DNA from: Hyphomonas sp.
Lineage (GTDB): Bacteria > Pseudomonadota > Alphaproteobacteria > Caulobacterales > Hyphomonadaceae
Direction of reading: 5' to 3'
Assembly: GCA_002700305.1 (NCBI GenBank)
Contig: PACZ01000032.1
Span: 1-64,000 of the forward strand
DNA: 64,000 bases
Part shown: piece by piece, positions 6,973 to 16,603 of the stretch
How positions within the stretch are numbered: position 1 is the stretch's first letter
Layout of the letters: the number at the start of each line of letters is the position of its first letter
Made by a program: the position numbers and the translations under genes
Notes under the pieces: generated by a model
What the model saw: the letters and a program-made list of their open reading frames with translations, nothing else
What the model was told of the DNA's origin: nothing
Database searches by the model: none

Positions 6973-9315
6973 ATGTTCCTGATGAGTTCCAATCCGAATC
7001 GTCTTTCGATCAGCCAGATGGCTGCGCCGCGCCCGCCCGCCGCGCAGGGCGATGCGCCGTATCTGGATGGCCTGAATCCGGAACAGCGCGATGCCGTGAT
7101 GACCACGGAGGGCCCGCTTCTGGTGCTCGCCGGGGCCGGCACGGGCAAGACCCGCGTGCTGACGGCGCGCCTGGCGCACATCATCGGCTCGCGTCTTGCC
7201 TGGCCGTCGCAAACGCTGACCGTGACCTTCACCAACAAGGCCGCCCGCGAAATGCGCGAACGGGCCCTGCGCCTGATCGGCGATGCGGGGGAGGGGCTGC
7301 GCTGGCTCGGCACATTCCACTCGATCAGCGCGCAGATCCTGCGCCAGCATGCAGAGCTTGTCGGCCTAAAGTCCAGCTTCACGATTCTCGATACCGACGA
7401 TCAGGTGCGTCTGTGCAAGCAGATCATCGTTGCCGAGAACATCGACCCCAAGCGCTGGACGCCGCGTTATCTGGCCGGCCTGATCGATGGCTGGAAGAAC
7501 CGCGCCCTGACACCGGACCGCGTGCCCGCCGACGAGGCCTTCAATTTCGGCGACGGCAAGGGCATCAAATGCTACGAGATCTATCAGGCGCGCCTGAAAG
7601 TGCTGAACGCCTGCGATTTCGGGGATCTGCTGATCCACAACATCACCATCTTCCAGCAGAACCCTGACCTGCTGAAGGATTTCCAGTCCAAGTTCCGCTA
7701 CATCCTCGTCGACGAGTATCAGGATACGAACGTTGCCCAGTATCTGTGGCTGCGCCTGCTGGCGCAGGGCTCCCAGAATATCTGCTGCGTAGGCGACGAT
7801 GACCAGTCGATCTATGGCTGGCGCGGCGCCGAGGTGGATAACATCCTGCGCTTCGAGAAGGATTTCCCGGGCGCCAAAGTAATCCGGCTGGAGCGGAATT
7901 ACCGCTCCACCAAACACATCCTCGCGGCGGCCTCGTCCGTCATCGCGCATAATCGCGGACGCCTCGGCAAGACGCTCTATGTCGGCGACGACAATGCGAT
8001 CGAGAATGTCGATGCGGCCAAGGTGAAAGTACGCGGCCTGTGGGATGGCGAGGCCGAGAGCCGTCTGATTGCGGATGATATCGAGAGCTGGGTCCGTAAT
8101 GGCGGCAAGCATGATGAATGCGCGGTGCTTGTGCGTGCCTCCTGGCAGATGCGGGCTTTTGAAGAACGCTTCATCCTGCTGGGCATTCCCTACCGCGTGA
8201 TCGGCGGCCCGCGCTTCTTCGAACGTGCGGAGATCCGCGATGCGATGGCGTATCTGCGCCTCATCCGCTCGCCGGATGACGACCTTGCCTTCGAGCGCGT
8301 GGTGAACCAGCCGAAGCGCGGAGTTGGCAATACGACGCTGGCAAAGCTGCAGGCCTATGCGCGGGCGGACGGGCGCAGCCTGTTTGTGCTGACGCCGATG
8401 GTGCTGCAGACTGATGAGGTGAAAGGCGGGGCCAAGCGCGGCCTCACCCAGTTCATCGACCAGATCAATATGTGGCGGGACCGTCTCAATAACGGCATGC
8501 CGCATACGGAACTTGCCGAGGTAATCCTCGAAGAGTCGGGCTATACCGACATGCTGCAGAAGGACCGCAGTCCGCAGGCGCAGACGCGGCTGGACAACCT
8601 CAAGGAACTGGTCCGCGCCATGGGCGAGTTCGACACGCTAGCAGGCTTTCTCGAACATGTGGAACTGGTCATGGATGCCTCCACCGGCGGGGCAGACGAA
8701 GACCAGGTGCAGATCCTGACGCTCCACGGCGCCAAGGGGCTCGAATGGCCGGTCGTCTTCCTGCCGGGCTGGGAGGAGGAAGTGTTTCCCTCCCGCCGCA
8801 GCCTCGATGAGAGCGGGCTGAAAGGCCTCGAAGAGGAGCGCCGGCTTGCCTATGTCGGCATCACCCGCGCGCGGGAGCGGGCCTATATTTCCTTTGTCGC
8901 GAACCGGCAGATCTATGGCCGCTGGCAAAGCGTGATGCCATCCCGTTTCGTTGACGAACTGCCGCACGAGAATGTCGAAGTGGTTTCGGAGACGGGGTAT
9001 TCCGGCATGCCGGGCGGGGAGGATGCCTTCAGCGGCTCTATCGAAGATCTTGGCGAGCGCAGCGATTATTCCAGTCCCGGCTGGAAGCGCCTGAAGGAAA
9101 ACGCGGGCAAGTATCCGACGACGGGCGCGCCGCGCGATGCGTCAAACCTCACCGCCACCAGCGGCGGCCCGGAATCGTTCCGGAAAGGCCAGCGCGTCTT
9201 TCACGACAAGTTCGGCTATGGCCGCGTCGCCTTCAGCGAGGGCAACAAGCTGACCGTCGATTTCGAGAAATCCGGCCGCAAGAAAGTCATCGCGACCTTC
9301 GTCTCTCAAGCCTGA
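6973..9315 (+). CDS. uvrD: ATP-dependent DNA helicase UvrD/PcrA
   Basis: Superfamily 1A 3'-5' helicase for nucleotide-excision and mismatch repair and for clearing RecA or stalled polymerase. 780 aa. Walker A AGAGTGKT is near residue 53, Walker B VDEYQDTN near 247, then GDDDQSIYGWRGA, NYRSTKHILAA, LTLHGAKGLEWPVVFLPG and VGITRARERAY. The last about 45 residues (GQRVFHDKFGYGRVAF) form the Tudor-like C-terminal domain of this family. Start may be 6973 or the ATG at 6982; neither has a clear Shine-Dalgarno. Confidence 0.93.
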   Translation: MFLMSSNPNRLSISQMAAPRPPAAQGDAPYLDGLNPEQRDAVMTTEGPLLVLAGAGTGKTRVLTARLAHIIGSRLAWPSQTLTVTFTNKAAREMRERALRLIGDAGEGLRWLGTFHSISAQILRQHAELVGLKSSFTILDTDDQVRLCKQIIVAENIDPKRWTPRYLAGLIDGWKNRALTPDRVPADEAFNFGDGKGIKCYEIYQARLKVLNACDFGDLLIHNITIFQQNPDLLKDFQSKFRYILVDEYQDTNVAQYLWLRLLAQGSQNICCVGDDDQSIYGWRGAEVDNILRFEKDFPGAKVIRLERNYRSTKHILAAASSVIAHNRGRLGKTLYVGDDNAIENVDAAKVKVRGLWDGEAESRLIADDIESWVRNGGKHDECAVLVRASWQMRAFEERFILLGIPYRVIGGPRFFERAEIRDAMAYLRLIRSPDDDLAFERVVNQPKRGVGNTTLAKLQAYARADGRSLFVLTPMVLQTDEVKGGAKRGLTQFIDQINMWRDRLNNGMPHTELAEVILEESGYTDMLQKDRSPQAQTRLDNLKELVRAMGEFDTLAGFLEHVELVMDASTGGADEDQVQILTLHGAKGLEWPVVFLPGWEEEVFPSRRSLDESGLKGLEEERRLAYVGITRARERAYISFVANRQIYGRWQSVMPSRFVDELPHENVEVVSETGYSGMPGGEDAFSGSIEDLGERSDYSSPGWKRLKENAGKYPTTGAPRDASNLTATSGGPESFRKGQRVFHDKFGYGRVAFSEGNKLTVDFEKSGRKKVIATFVSQA

Positions 9316-9475
9316 TGTAAGGAGGGCAGCGCCGGACGGCCTGTCAGGGGAGGACCAGGCGGGGCGTCAGGGAGGGAACGCGTGGCGTGCCCGGCGCTGC
9401 AGACCCGTTCTGGCATGCCGGTGCCGAACGCGTGCCGAATGGCGCGTTCATTCTCCGCTCAGCTTGTGAGCCAGC

Positions 9476-12400
9476 CTACTCCGCTGCGGGCAGGGCGCTG
9501 TCGGGCTTCTCGTCGTCCGTCTTGTCATTGGCCGGTTCGCCGTTTTGCAGGAGACGCACTTCATCTGCCGGGCGCTGGCCGCGAATGCGGGCCGAGATCC
9601 GGCGGATCATGTTGCCCGTCCGGTGCGGCACCAGCAGCCAGACCGGCGTGACCAGCAGGATCATGATGGTCGAGAAGGCGAGGCCGAACACGACGGCCGT
9701 GGCCAGCTGTACCCACCATTCCGCTTCAGAGCCGCCGAAATTGATGGCGCCCTGACCGAAATTCACGCTCATCTCGAAGACCATCGGCAACAGGCCGCAG
9801 ATCGTCGTGCCGGTTGTCAGAAGGATCGGGCGGATCCGCTGGGCGGCCGTCGCGATGGAGGCTTCTTCCGGTGTCCGGCCATCCTTGCGCAGCCGGTTAT
9901 AGGTGTCGATGAGCACAATATTGTTGTTCACCACAATCCCGGCGAGGGCCACGATCCCTGTACCGATCATCAGGATCGACATGTAGGGCAGCACCAGCTG
10001 GATACCGACCAGCACGCCCGAGGTCGAGATGATGACCGCCGACAGGGTGAGAATGACCTGCCAGAAATTGTTGAACTCCCAGAGGAGGATCACGGCCATC
10101 ATGAACAGGGCGGCCATGGCGGCCCCGCCGAAGAAGGCGTTGGCTTCCTTCGTGTCCTCATCAGCACCTTCGAAGCGCACTTCCACGTCGGAGCTGAAAC
10201 CGGCCTGGCCGATCCAGTTGCGGACGTCCTCGACAATGGCGGCGCCTGCGCCCTGCTCCTTGGCATTGCCGCGCACATAGTAGACGCGCTTGCCGTCCAG
10301 GCGTTCGATCTGGCTGACACGCGGCGCCGGAATGCGGTCCACGAACAGGTTCAGCGGCACATTGCCGTTCGGTGTGGAGACACGCAGCGTGTCGATGGCG
10401 GAGGCGCTGCGGTCGTCTTTCGGGAAACGGACGCGGATATCGACTTCGTCATCGGCATCGTCGGGCCGGTAGCGGCCGACCAGGATGCCGTTCGTCACCA
10501 GCTGCACAGCCGCGCCGATCTGGGCGACATCGAGACCGTACTTGCCGGCTTCCGCGCGGTCGACCTGCAGGCGGTATTCGATGCCGGGCAGGGGCCGCGT
10601 ATCGTCGATCTCACGCAGGTCGCCGCGCTGTTCGATATAGGTGCGCAGGCGGGCCGTGGCGTCGTCCAGCTCGGCCTGATTGTCGGAGAGGAGCGCGATC
10701 TGCAGGTCCTTGCCGGCCGGCGGGCCCTGTTCACGGGCCTGGATCTGGAATTTCAGTCCCGGCACCTGCAAGAGGCGTGCGCGCACGGCTTCCAGCGTCT
10801 TGCGCCCGTCATGCGTGCCGTCGGCGGTGGCGAGGTCCAGCAGCAGGCGTCCGATCGTATCGAGCGGCTGGTCGTTGGCGCCGTCGAAGCTGACGCCGCC
10901 GCTGCCGCCGGAAGAACCGGAGCGGGAAGAAATGGATTCGATGCCGTCGATGTCCGCAACGGCGAGTTCGGCGCGTTTGACCAGTTCCTTCTCTTCCTCC
11001 GCCGACAGGGCGCCCTGCGCCTGCACAAAGACGAATGCCTGTTCGGGTTCGATATCGAGGAAGAATTCAGACCGGTGGGCCGTGGAGCCAAACCACATGA
11101 AGATGAGGATGACGGAGCCGATAGCGGCGCCTGTCACCATCCACGGACGGGCGATCAGCGATTTGACCAGTCGGACATAGGAGCCCAGCCAGCCGGTGGC
11201 CTGTTCCGGGTCAGCGTCGGCAGCAAGGGCCGCGAGGTCGGCGTCTGTGCCTTCGGGGCGCGCGCCAATGACCGAGCCGAGCACGGGCAGGAAGATCAGT
11301 GCCATGACCAGCGAAGCCGTCAGGACGCAGATCAGCGTCAGCGGCAGGTAGGCCATGAACTTGCCGGGCATGGAGTTCCAGAACAGGAACGGCACAAAGG
11401 CGGCCAGGGTGGTCAGCGTCGACGAGACCACCGGCCAGAACATGCGCTTGCCCGCCATGGAATAGGCGTCCTTGCGCTCCAGGCCTTCGGCCATCTTCCG
11501 GTCAGCATATTCGGTGACGACGATGGCACCGTCGACGAGGATACCGACGGCGATGACCATGCCGAACATGACCATCATGTTGATCGTGAAGCCGAACGTA
11601 CCGAGCAGCAGGAAGGCCATCACGAAAGAGGCCGGGATCGAGATGCCGACCAGAAGGGCAGAGCGCCAGCCGAGCGCGGCGACGACAATGATCATCACCA
11701 GCAGCACCGCTGTCACGATCGAGCTTTGCAGCTGGCCCAGCTGGTTGCCGATCTGTTCGGACGTATCGGATGTAATTGTTGCCCGCACGGTTGCGGGCCA
11801 GGACTTCTGTTCCTCGGCGATCGTGTCGCGGACGAAGTTCGCCGTATCCAGAACGTTGGCGCCGGAGCGTTTGACCACTTCGATCAGCATGGCCGGCTTG
11901 CCATTGAAGGTCGCGTAGCCCGTGGCGTCCTTGTAAGTGCGGCGGATTTCAGCAACGTCCTGCAGCGTGACGACGGCGTTTTCCGTTCGTTTGATCGGCA
12001 GGTTCAGGGCGTCCTGCGCCGTGCGGATCAGGCCCGGGACCTTCACCGCAAAGCTGCCGTCGCCCGTGTCGATTTCACCGGCAGGCACCAGCTGATTGTT
12101 TGACGAAACGACGTTGTAAATCTCCTGATAGGAGATGTTGTAGGTCTCGAGCATGGCCGGATCGATGACGATCTCAAGCACATCCTCGCGTTTGCCCTGA
12201 ATGCGGGCTTCAAGGATGCCGGCATTGCGTTCCAGCTTGTCCTGCAGCTTTTCGGCAATGTCGTTCAGGCCGCGCACCGGCGCCTCGCCGTATAGGTTCA
12301 CCACCATGACGGGGAATTGCGAGGCGTTGAATTCCTGGATGACCGGCTCGCGCGCATCCTGCGGGAAGAAGCGCTTGGCAAGGTCGACCTTGTCTTTCAC

Positions 12401-12724
12401 GTCCAGCACGGCCTGGTCGACATCGACGTCGATTTCGAATTCCAGCAGCAATGTGCCGGCCCCTTCGGAGCCGTAGCCATTGAAGGTTTTCAGGCCTTCG
12501 ATGGACTGGATTTCCTGCTCGATCGGACGCACCAGAAGGCGTTCGGCATCTTCCGGCGTCACTCCGGCCAGCGGTACGGTAATGACCACGAACGGGATCG
12601 GAATGTCCGGGTCCGCTTCTTTCGGCAGTTTCACATAGGTGACGGTGCCTGCGATGACCGCGCAGATCAGGATGGCGAGCACCATGCGTGCCCGGCCGAT
12701 GGCGCCGTCGACGATACTCGTCAT
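9476..12724 (-). CDS. RND efflux transporter permease (HAE1-type)
   Basis: Inner-membrane proton-drug antiporter of 1082 aa with the classic RND layout: one N-terminal helix, a large periplasmic loop (about 35-330), six helices, a second loop and six more helices. Typical RND segments include VKLPKEADPDIPIPFVVI, the TM4 region GMVIAVGILVDGAIVVTEYA (here with one acidic residue) and, in the second half, GIVVNNNIVLIDTYNRLRKDG. The start codon overlaps the adaptor gene stop by 4 bp (ATGA), so the pair is translationally coupled. No outer-membrane channel gene is adjacent. Confidence 0.93.
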   Translation of the reverse strand: MTSIVDGAIGRARMVLAILICAVIAGTVTYVKLPKEADPDIPIPFVVITVPLAGVTPEDAERLLVRPIEQEIQSIEGLKTFNGYGSEGAGTLLLEFEIDVDVDQAVLDVKDKVDLAKRFFPQDAREPVIQEFNASQFPVMVVNLYGEAPVRGLNDIAEKLQDKLERNAGILEARIQGKREDVLEIVIDPAMLETYNISYQEIYNVVSSNNQLVPAGEIDTGDGSFAVKVPGLIRTAQDALNLPIKRTENAVVTLQDVAEIRRTYKDATGYATFNGKPAMLIEVVKRSGANVLDTANFVRDTIAEEQKSWPATVRATITSDTSEQIGNQLGQLQSSIVTAVLLVMIIVVAALGWRSALLVGISIPASFVMAFLLLGTFGFTINMMVMFGMVIAVGILVDGAIVVTEYADRKMAEGLERKDAYSMAGKRMFWPVVSSTLTTLAAFVPFLFWNSMPGKFMAYLPLTLICVLTASLVMALIFLPVLGSVIGARPEGTDADLAALAADADPEQATGWLGSYVRLVKSLIARPWMVTGAAIGSVILIFMWFGSTAHRSEFFLDIEPEQAFVFVQAQGALSAEEEKELVKRAELAVADIDGIESISSRSGSSGGSGGVSFDGANDQPLDTIGRLLLDLATADGTHDGRKTLEAVRARLLQVPGLKFQIQAREQGPPAGKDLQIALLSDNQAELDDATARLRTYIEQRGDLREIDDTRPLPGIEYRLQVDRAEAGKYGLDVAQIGAAVQLVTNGILVGRYRPDDADDEVDIRVRFPKDDRSASAIDTLRVSTPNGNVPLNLFVDRIPAPRVSQIERLDGKRVYYVRGNAKEQGAGAAIVEDVRNWIGQAGFSSDVEVRFEGADEDTKEANAFFGGAAMAALFMMAVILLWEFNNFWQVILTLSAVIISTSGVLVGIQLVLPYMSILMIGTGIVALAGIVVNNNIVLIDTYNRLRKDGRTPEEASIATAAQRIRPILLTTGTTICGLLPMVFEMSVNFGQGAINFGGSEAEWWVQLATAVVFGLAFSTIMILLVTPVWLLVPHRTGNMIRRISARIRGQRPADEVRLLQNGEPANDKTDDEKPDSALPAAE

Positions 12725-13797
12725 GGCTGGGCCCCGCCGGCTGGTACCGGTTTCACACTTGCGCCCTCAGACAGATAGTCCTGTCCGAGCGAGATAATAC
12801 GGGTCCGGTCCGGCAAGCCGGTGACCCAGGCGCCGTTCGGCGTCTCATCGATCACGGCGACAGGCGCAAAGCGGACCGTGTCGGTGTCATCGACATAGCG
12901 CACACCCAGCTGCCCGGCATCGGACAGGGTCAACAGGCCAGCGGAAATCTTCGTGGCCTGAACATCGCCGACCGGAAGGACCAGCTGGGACGTCACGCCG
13001 GCCGCCACGATCTCATCGCCCGTATCGAGCGTCGCTTCGACGAGGAAGGTCCGCGTCGTGTCGGAGGCGGTCCGCGCGACATAGCGCAGCGTTGCGGGGA
13101 ACCGGCGGCCGTCGGCCAGCAGGGTCTCGCCGGTCATGCCGGTTTTCAGTTTGCCGGCTTCGGCTTCGGAAACCTGTACCGAGACGATGACGGGATCCAT
13201 GTCCACCAGCACGCCGCAGGCCTGGCCGGGCGAGAGGAAGTCACCGGCTTCAGCGAGGCGGGTTTCGAAAACGCCATCGAATGGCGCGCGGATCTGGGTC
13301 TTGCCGAGTTCCACCTTTGCCGCGTTCACGGCGGCTTCGGCGGCATCGAGCTGGGCTTTCGCAGCGGTTGCCTGATTGACCGGGCCGAGACCCTTTTCGG
13401 CAAGGCTGGCGGCGGCTTCGTAGCTGACCTCTGCTGAGGCGCGCTGAGCTTCAGCCTCTTTAACACGGGCCGAACGGGCCTCCACATCGAGGCCGCAAAG
13501 CAGGGTGCCGGCCTTGACGAAGCTGCCTTCCCGCGCCGGCGTCGACACGACCGTGCCGGTCGTGCCGGCTTTGACCGTGACGCTCTTGTCCGGTTCGGTC
13601 CGGCCCTTGGCGGTGATCCGCATCAGGTGCGGTTCGGCGTTGAGTATATCGATGACGGCGGATGGCACTTCGTCGACGCTTTCGGCTACAGCTTCTTCCT
13701 TGTGAGAGGAGATGCTGCCACGCATCACGCTGCGCAGCCCGAAATAGGCGACGATGACAACGAGGATCGTTGCGGCGATGATAGTCGAACGGTTCAC
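12721..13797 (-). CDS. RND efflux periplasmic adaptor (membrane-fusion protein)
   Basis: A 358-aa MFP linking the RND pump to an outer-membrane channel. One N-terminal transmembrane anchor (TIIAATILVVIVAYFGL), a lipoyl half-motif GTVVSTPAREGSFVKAGTLL, a helical hairpin rich in Ala/Glu (about 100-150), the second lipoyl half TQIRAPFDGVFETRLAEAG and the beta-barrel DPVIVSVQVSE. Start set at GTG 13797 (VNRSTII) with GGAAGG upstream; an ATG at 13869 would add 24 residues with no hydrophobic or conserved character. First gene of the two-gene operon. Confidence 0.88.
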   Translation of the reverse strand: MNRSTIIAATILVVIVAYFGLRSVMRGSISSHKEEAVAESVDEVPSAVIDILNAEPHLMRITAKGRTEPDKSVTVKAGTTGTVVSTPAREGSFVKAGTLLCGLDVEARSARVKEAEAQRASAEVSYEAAASLAEKGLGPVNQATAAKAQLDAAEAAVNAAKVELGKTQIRAPFDGVFETRLAEAGDFLSPGQACGVLVDMDPVIVSVQVSEAEAGKLKTGMTGETLLADGRRFPATLRYVARTASDTTRTFLVEATLDTGDEIVAAGVTSQLVLPVGDVQATKISAGLLTLSDAGQLGVRYVDDTDTVRFAPVAVIDETPNGAWVTGLPDRTRIISLGQDYLSEGASVKPVPAGGAQP

Positions 13798-13982
13798 GTC
13801 AGGGTGTCCTTCCCGCGGACGAATAGCAAATATAGGGCGGCAGGTCCCATGAAGAACCTCCGCGCGCAAATTTCCTTAACACCTCCCATCTTGCTATACG
13901 GCAAACAGACGGGATCAGTTTACCAACAAGCTGCAAGCGTTGGTTAATCTCTAACGTTGGGAAAAGGGAAATCCGTCGCGGA

Positions 13983-14981
13983 TTAAATCCAGCGTTGCCA
14001 ACGCAATAGGATCAGCGTCGCGATGACGGATACGGCCAGGGCAGCGACCAGTGTAATGAAGGCAACGGGACTGCCGGATCCTGGAATTCCGCCCAGATTG
14101 ACGCCAAAAAGCCCGGTCACAAAACTGATCGGGAGGAAGACGGCCGACAGGATCGCCAGCACAAACAGGCGTTGATTGGTTTCTTCCGTACTGTTCTGGA
14201 TCGCTTCCTCATACAGGACAGTGGATCGTTCCCGGATGTTTTCAACCAGTTCTGTGAGCCGCGTGATCCGGTCAGCGGATTCGCGCAGGAAGAGCAGGTC
14301 CTGTTCACTGAACAGGCCGGACTGTGCACCATCCCGCACCAGCGTGCTCAACGCTTCGCGCTGCGGCATGATATGCCGACGCACCTGCAGGACCCGCCGC
14401 CGGAATTCCGGCAGCACGGACCGGTCGATATGCGCTTTCGGGTCCAGCAATTCGTCTTCATACCGGTCGGCTTCGTCGTCGAAATCGTCCAGCACGGTTT
14501 CCATACGGTCGGTCAGCCGGTCGGCAATGCCGGCGACCAGCGCCCCGGTGGAGGTGTCGATCTCTCCTGCCTCCACCAGTTTGCGGACGTCGGAGGCCGA
14601 GCGCACCGGCCGAGCGCGCAGGGTGATCAGAACATCCTCAGCGGCCCACATGCGCAGGGTGACGAGGTCTTCGACATCCGCCCCTTCATTGAGGTTGGGG
14701 CCGCGCAAATTGATCAAGTAGCCGTGCCCGTGACGTGCGGCGCGCGGGCGTGTCTCTTCCTGCAGCAGTGCCTGCACGGTCACGCGGTCCAGGCCGCTCT
14801 TGCGGAACAGCCAGCCCTGCGCCTGGGCTGAGTGGCGGTCGAGGTGAAGCCAGACACGTTTGTACTTCGCGTGCCCGCCTTCCAGAACGTCATCCCAGGT
14901 CAAAGGCGTGTGGTGCCCGGTCTCGTCAAAACCGAAGCCGAAAATCATCGGTTCATTGTTGCCGGGCTCCACTGCTGTCAC
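13983..14981 (-). CDS. zntB: CorA-family channel, ZntB-type zinc transporter
   Basis: A 332-aa member of the CorA metal-ion channel family: a large cytoplasmic domain with a long helix (about 190-270), then two C-terminal transmembrane helices. The pore motif reads GVNLGGIPG rather than the Mg-type GMN, which is the ZntB form. Starts with GTG at 14981, or at GTG 14972, which has an AAAGGG at better spacing. Lies 3 bp after the amidase stop on the same strand, so probably co-transcribed. Confidence 0.85.
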   Translation of the reverse strand: MTAVEPGNNEPMIFGFGFDETGHHTPLTWDDVLEGGHAKYKRVWLHLDRHSAQAQGWLFRKSGLDRVTVQALLQEETRPRAARHGHGYLINLRGPNLNEGADVEDLVTLRMWAAEDVLITLRARPVRSASDVRKLVEAGEIDTSTGALVAGIADRLTDRMETVLDDFDDEADRYEDELLDPKAHIDRSVLPEFRRRVLQVRRHIMPQREALSTLVRDGAQSGLFSEQDLLFLRESADRITRLTELVENIRERSTVLYEEAIQNSTEETNQRLFVLAILSAVFLPISFVTGLFGVNLGGIPGSGSPVAFITLVAALAVSVIATLILLRWQRWI

Positions 14982-14984
14982 CCT

Positions 14985-16523
14985 TTAGAAGGCCGAGACC
15001 GGAGGAACTTTGCCGGCCCACGGGCGGGCTTGCTCCAGTTCCAGTGCCAGTTCGAACAGCAATTGGTCGTCGCCGCGCTTGCCGGAGAACATGGCGCCGA
15101 CCGGAAGGCCGCCATCGGTCCATGCCAGCGGCACGCTCATCGAGGCGGCACCGGACACGTTCATCGGGGACGTAAAGGCCGCGAAGGTGATGATACGATC
15201 GTACAGGATTTCATAGTCGACCGTCGGGGCCTGCTCGCCGAGTTTGACGGCAGGGCTGCCGGTCGTCGGAGTCAGCAGGACATCGATGTCGGAGAAACCG
15301 CTATCGTACACGGACTCGAAATTCTTCAGCCAGGCGACGGTCACGTCCATCTCGTCCCTGCGGGAGAGGAACATGTTGGTCAGGCCCAGCGTCCAGGGTT
15401 CGACAATGTCCGGACCGACCGGCTTGCCGGAAAAGTCGCTCGCCTGCTGGGCGAATTCTGCGGCGCCGGCCGCCCAGTAAAGCAGGAAGTGGTCGATGAA
15501 TTCGGTGCCGGAGAAGGGCGGTTTCCAAGCAACGACTTCATGGCCGAGATCGCCGCAGAGCTTTGCCACGTTTTCCAGCGCCGCTTTCGTTTCCGGCGCG
15601 ACCGGCGTGCCGGCAGGCGCGTCGGTCGTGAAACCGATCTTCAGGCGTCGGCCAATCGGTTTCAGGTCCGGTGCCAGCGGGGGATAGGTGCCATCATCGA
15701 GCTGCGTGTCCCGGAACAGGTTAATCGAGTCCCGCACAGAAATCGTCACGGCATGCTGGACGGAAATGTCCACCGGCGGAGCTTCCGGCCCATGGGCTGG
15801 CAGCTGCCCTCGGGACGGCTTCAGGCCGAAGACGCCGCAGGTACTGGCCGGAATACGGATCGAACCGCCGCCATCGCTGGCATGGGCGAAGGGAACCACG
15901 CGGGCCGCCACCAGCGCGGCTGCGCCGCCGGACGAGCCGCCGACGATGCGGGTCGTGTCCCATGGGTTGCAGGTCTCGCCTGTCACCAGCGCCTCGCTGG
16001 ACGCCATCAGGCCCATTTCCGGAGAAGTGGACTTGCCCAGCACGACCACGCCTTCGGCGCGCCATTTGGCGGGCAGGGGATCGTCCTTGCCGGGGTTGTA
16101 GCCCTTGAAGGCCCGGCTGCCATACCAGGTTTGCGCGCCGTTCCAGTTGTGCAGGTCCTTGATGAAGGTCGGGACGCCCTGGAAGGGGCCAGCAGGTGTG
16201 TTGCCGGCTTCGGCGCGGGCAATATCGAAGATTTCGGAGGCAACGGCGTTCAGCTGGCCGTTTACGGCATTGGTCCGCGCGATCGCGGCGTTGACTTCAG
16301 CGAGCGAGGTCGTTTCGCCGCTTGCGATCCGCGCGGCCATTTCGGTGCCGTCGATCCAGCCGGCCGGGATGGAGGAAGTCGGCGCGACAGGCGCTGCGGC
16401 CGGTGTTGCTGTGGTGCCAACAGCGGCTTCCGGTGCCGTCTGGGTTCCGGTCTGGCCGCAGGCCGCCAGAGCCCCCATTGCTGCGCCACCCAGCAAGACG
16501 CCCCGTCTCGTAATTCGTGCCAT
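14985..16523 (-). CDS. Amidase-signature hydrolase, Tat-type lipoprotein
   Basis: Secreted amidase of 512 aa. The N-terminus has twin arginines (ITRRGVLLGG) and a lipobox ALAAC, so Tat export followed by lipidation is predicted. The amidase-signature core is present: Lys in PTFIKDLHNW, the Ser-cisSer-rich IVGGSSGGAAALVA and SDGGGSIRIPASTCGVFGLK with the nucleophilic Ser. It should cleave an amide or aryl-amide substrate in the periplasm. Start at ATG 16523 with GGAGCG upstream; the extension to 16619 would run into the divergent gene. Confidence 0.9.
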   Translation of the reverse strand: MARITRRGVLLGGAAMGALAACGQTGTQTAPEAAVGTTATPAAAPVAPTSSIPAGWIDGTEMAARIASGETTSLAEVNAAIARTNAVNGQLNAVASEIFDIARAEAGNTPAGPFQGVPTFIKDLHNWNGAQTWYGSRAFKGYNPGKDDPLPAKWRAEGVVVLGKSTSPEMGLMASSEALVTGETCNPWDTTRIVGGSSGGAAALVAARVVPFAHASDGGGSIRIPASTCGVFGLKPSRGQLPAHGPEAPPVDISVQHAVTISVRDSINLFRDTQLDDGTYPPLAPDLKPIGRRLKIGFTTDAPAGTPVAPETKAALENVAKLCGDLGHEVVAWKPPFSGTEFIDHFLLYWAAGAAEFAQQASDFSGKPVGPDIVEPWTLGLTNMFLSRRDEMDVTVAWLKNFESVYDSGFSDIDVLLTPTTGSPAVKLGEQAPTVDYEILYDRIITFAAFTSPMNVSGAASMSVPLAWTDGGLPVGAMFSGKRGDDQLLFELALELEQARPWAGKVPPVSAF

Positions 16524-16603
16524 TTGTTTCGCTCCGATTCTGTTTTTGGCTTTTGGGCGAGCAAGGTGTATCGGAGCGCTCCGCAGCGCAAGGGGAGTCG
16601 CAA
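16524..16603. promoter_or_regulatory. Divergent promoter region with 12-bp perfect palindrome
   Basis: 80 bp between the amidase and the kinase genes. CGGAGCGCTCCG at 16572-16583 is a perfect palindrome lying centrally and could bind a dimeric regulator of both genes. The plus-strand gene has AGGGGAG at 16591-16597. Confidence 0.35.

Noticed and set aside
9545..12103. Long plus-strand ORF of 852 codons opposite the RND permease
   Set aside because: Antisense shadow of a high-GC gene; its translation is rich in Asp, Gly, Arg and His with no domain, while the minus strand encodes a clear RND transporter.
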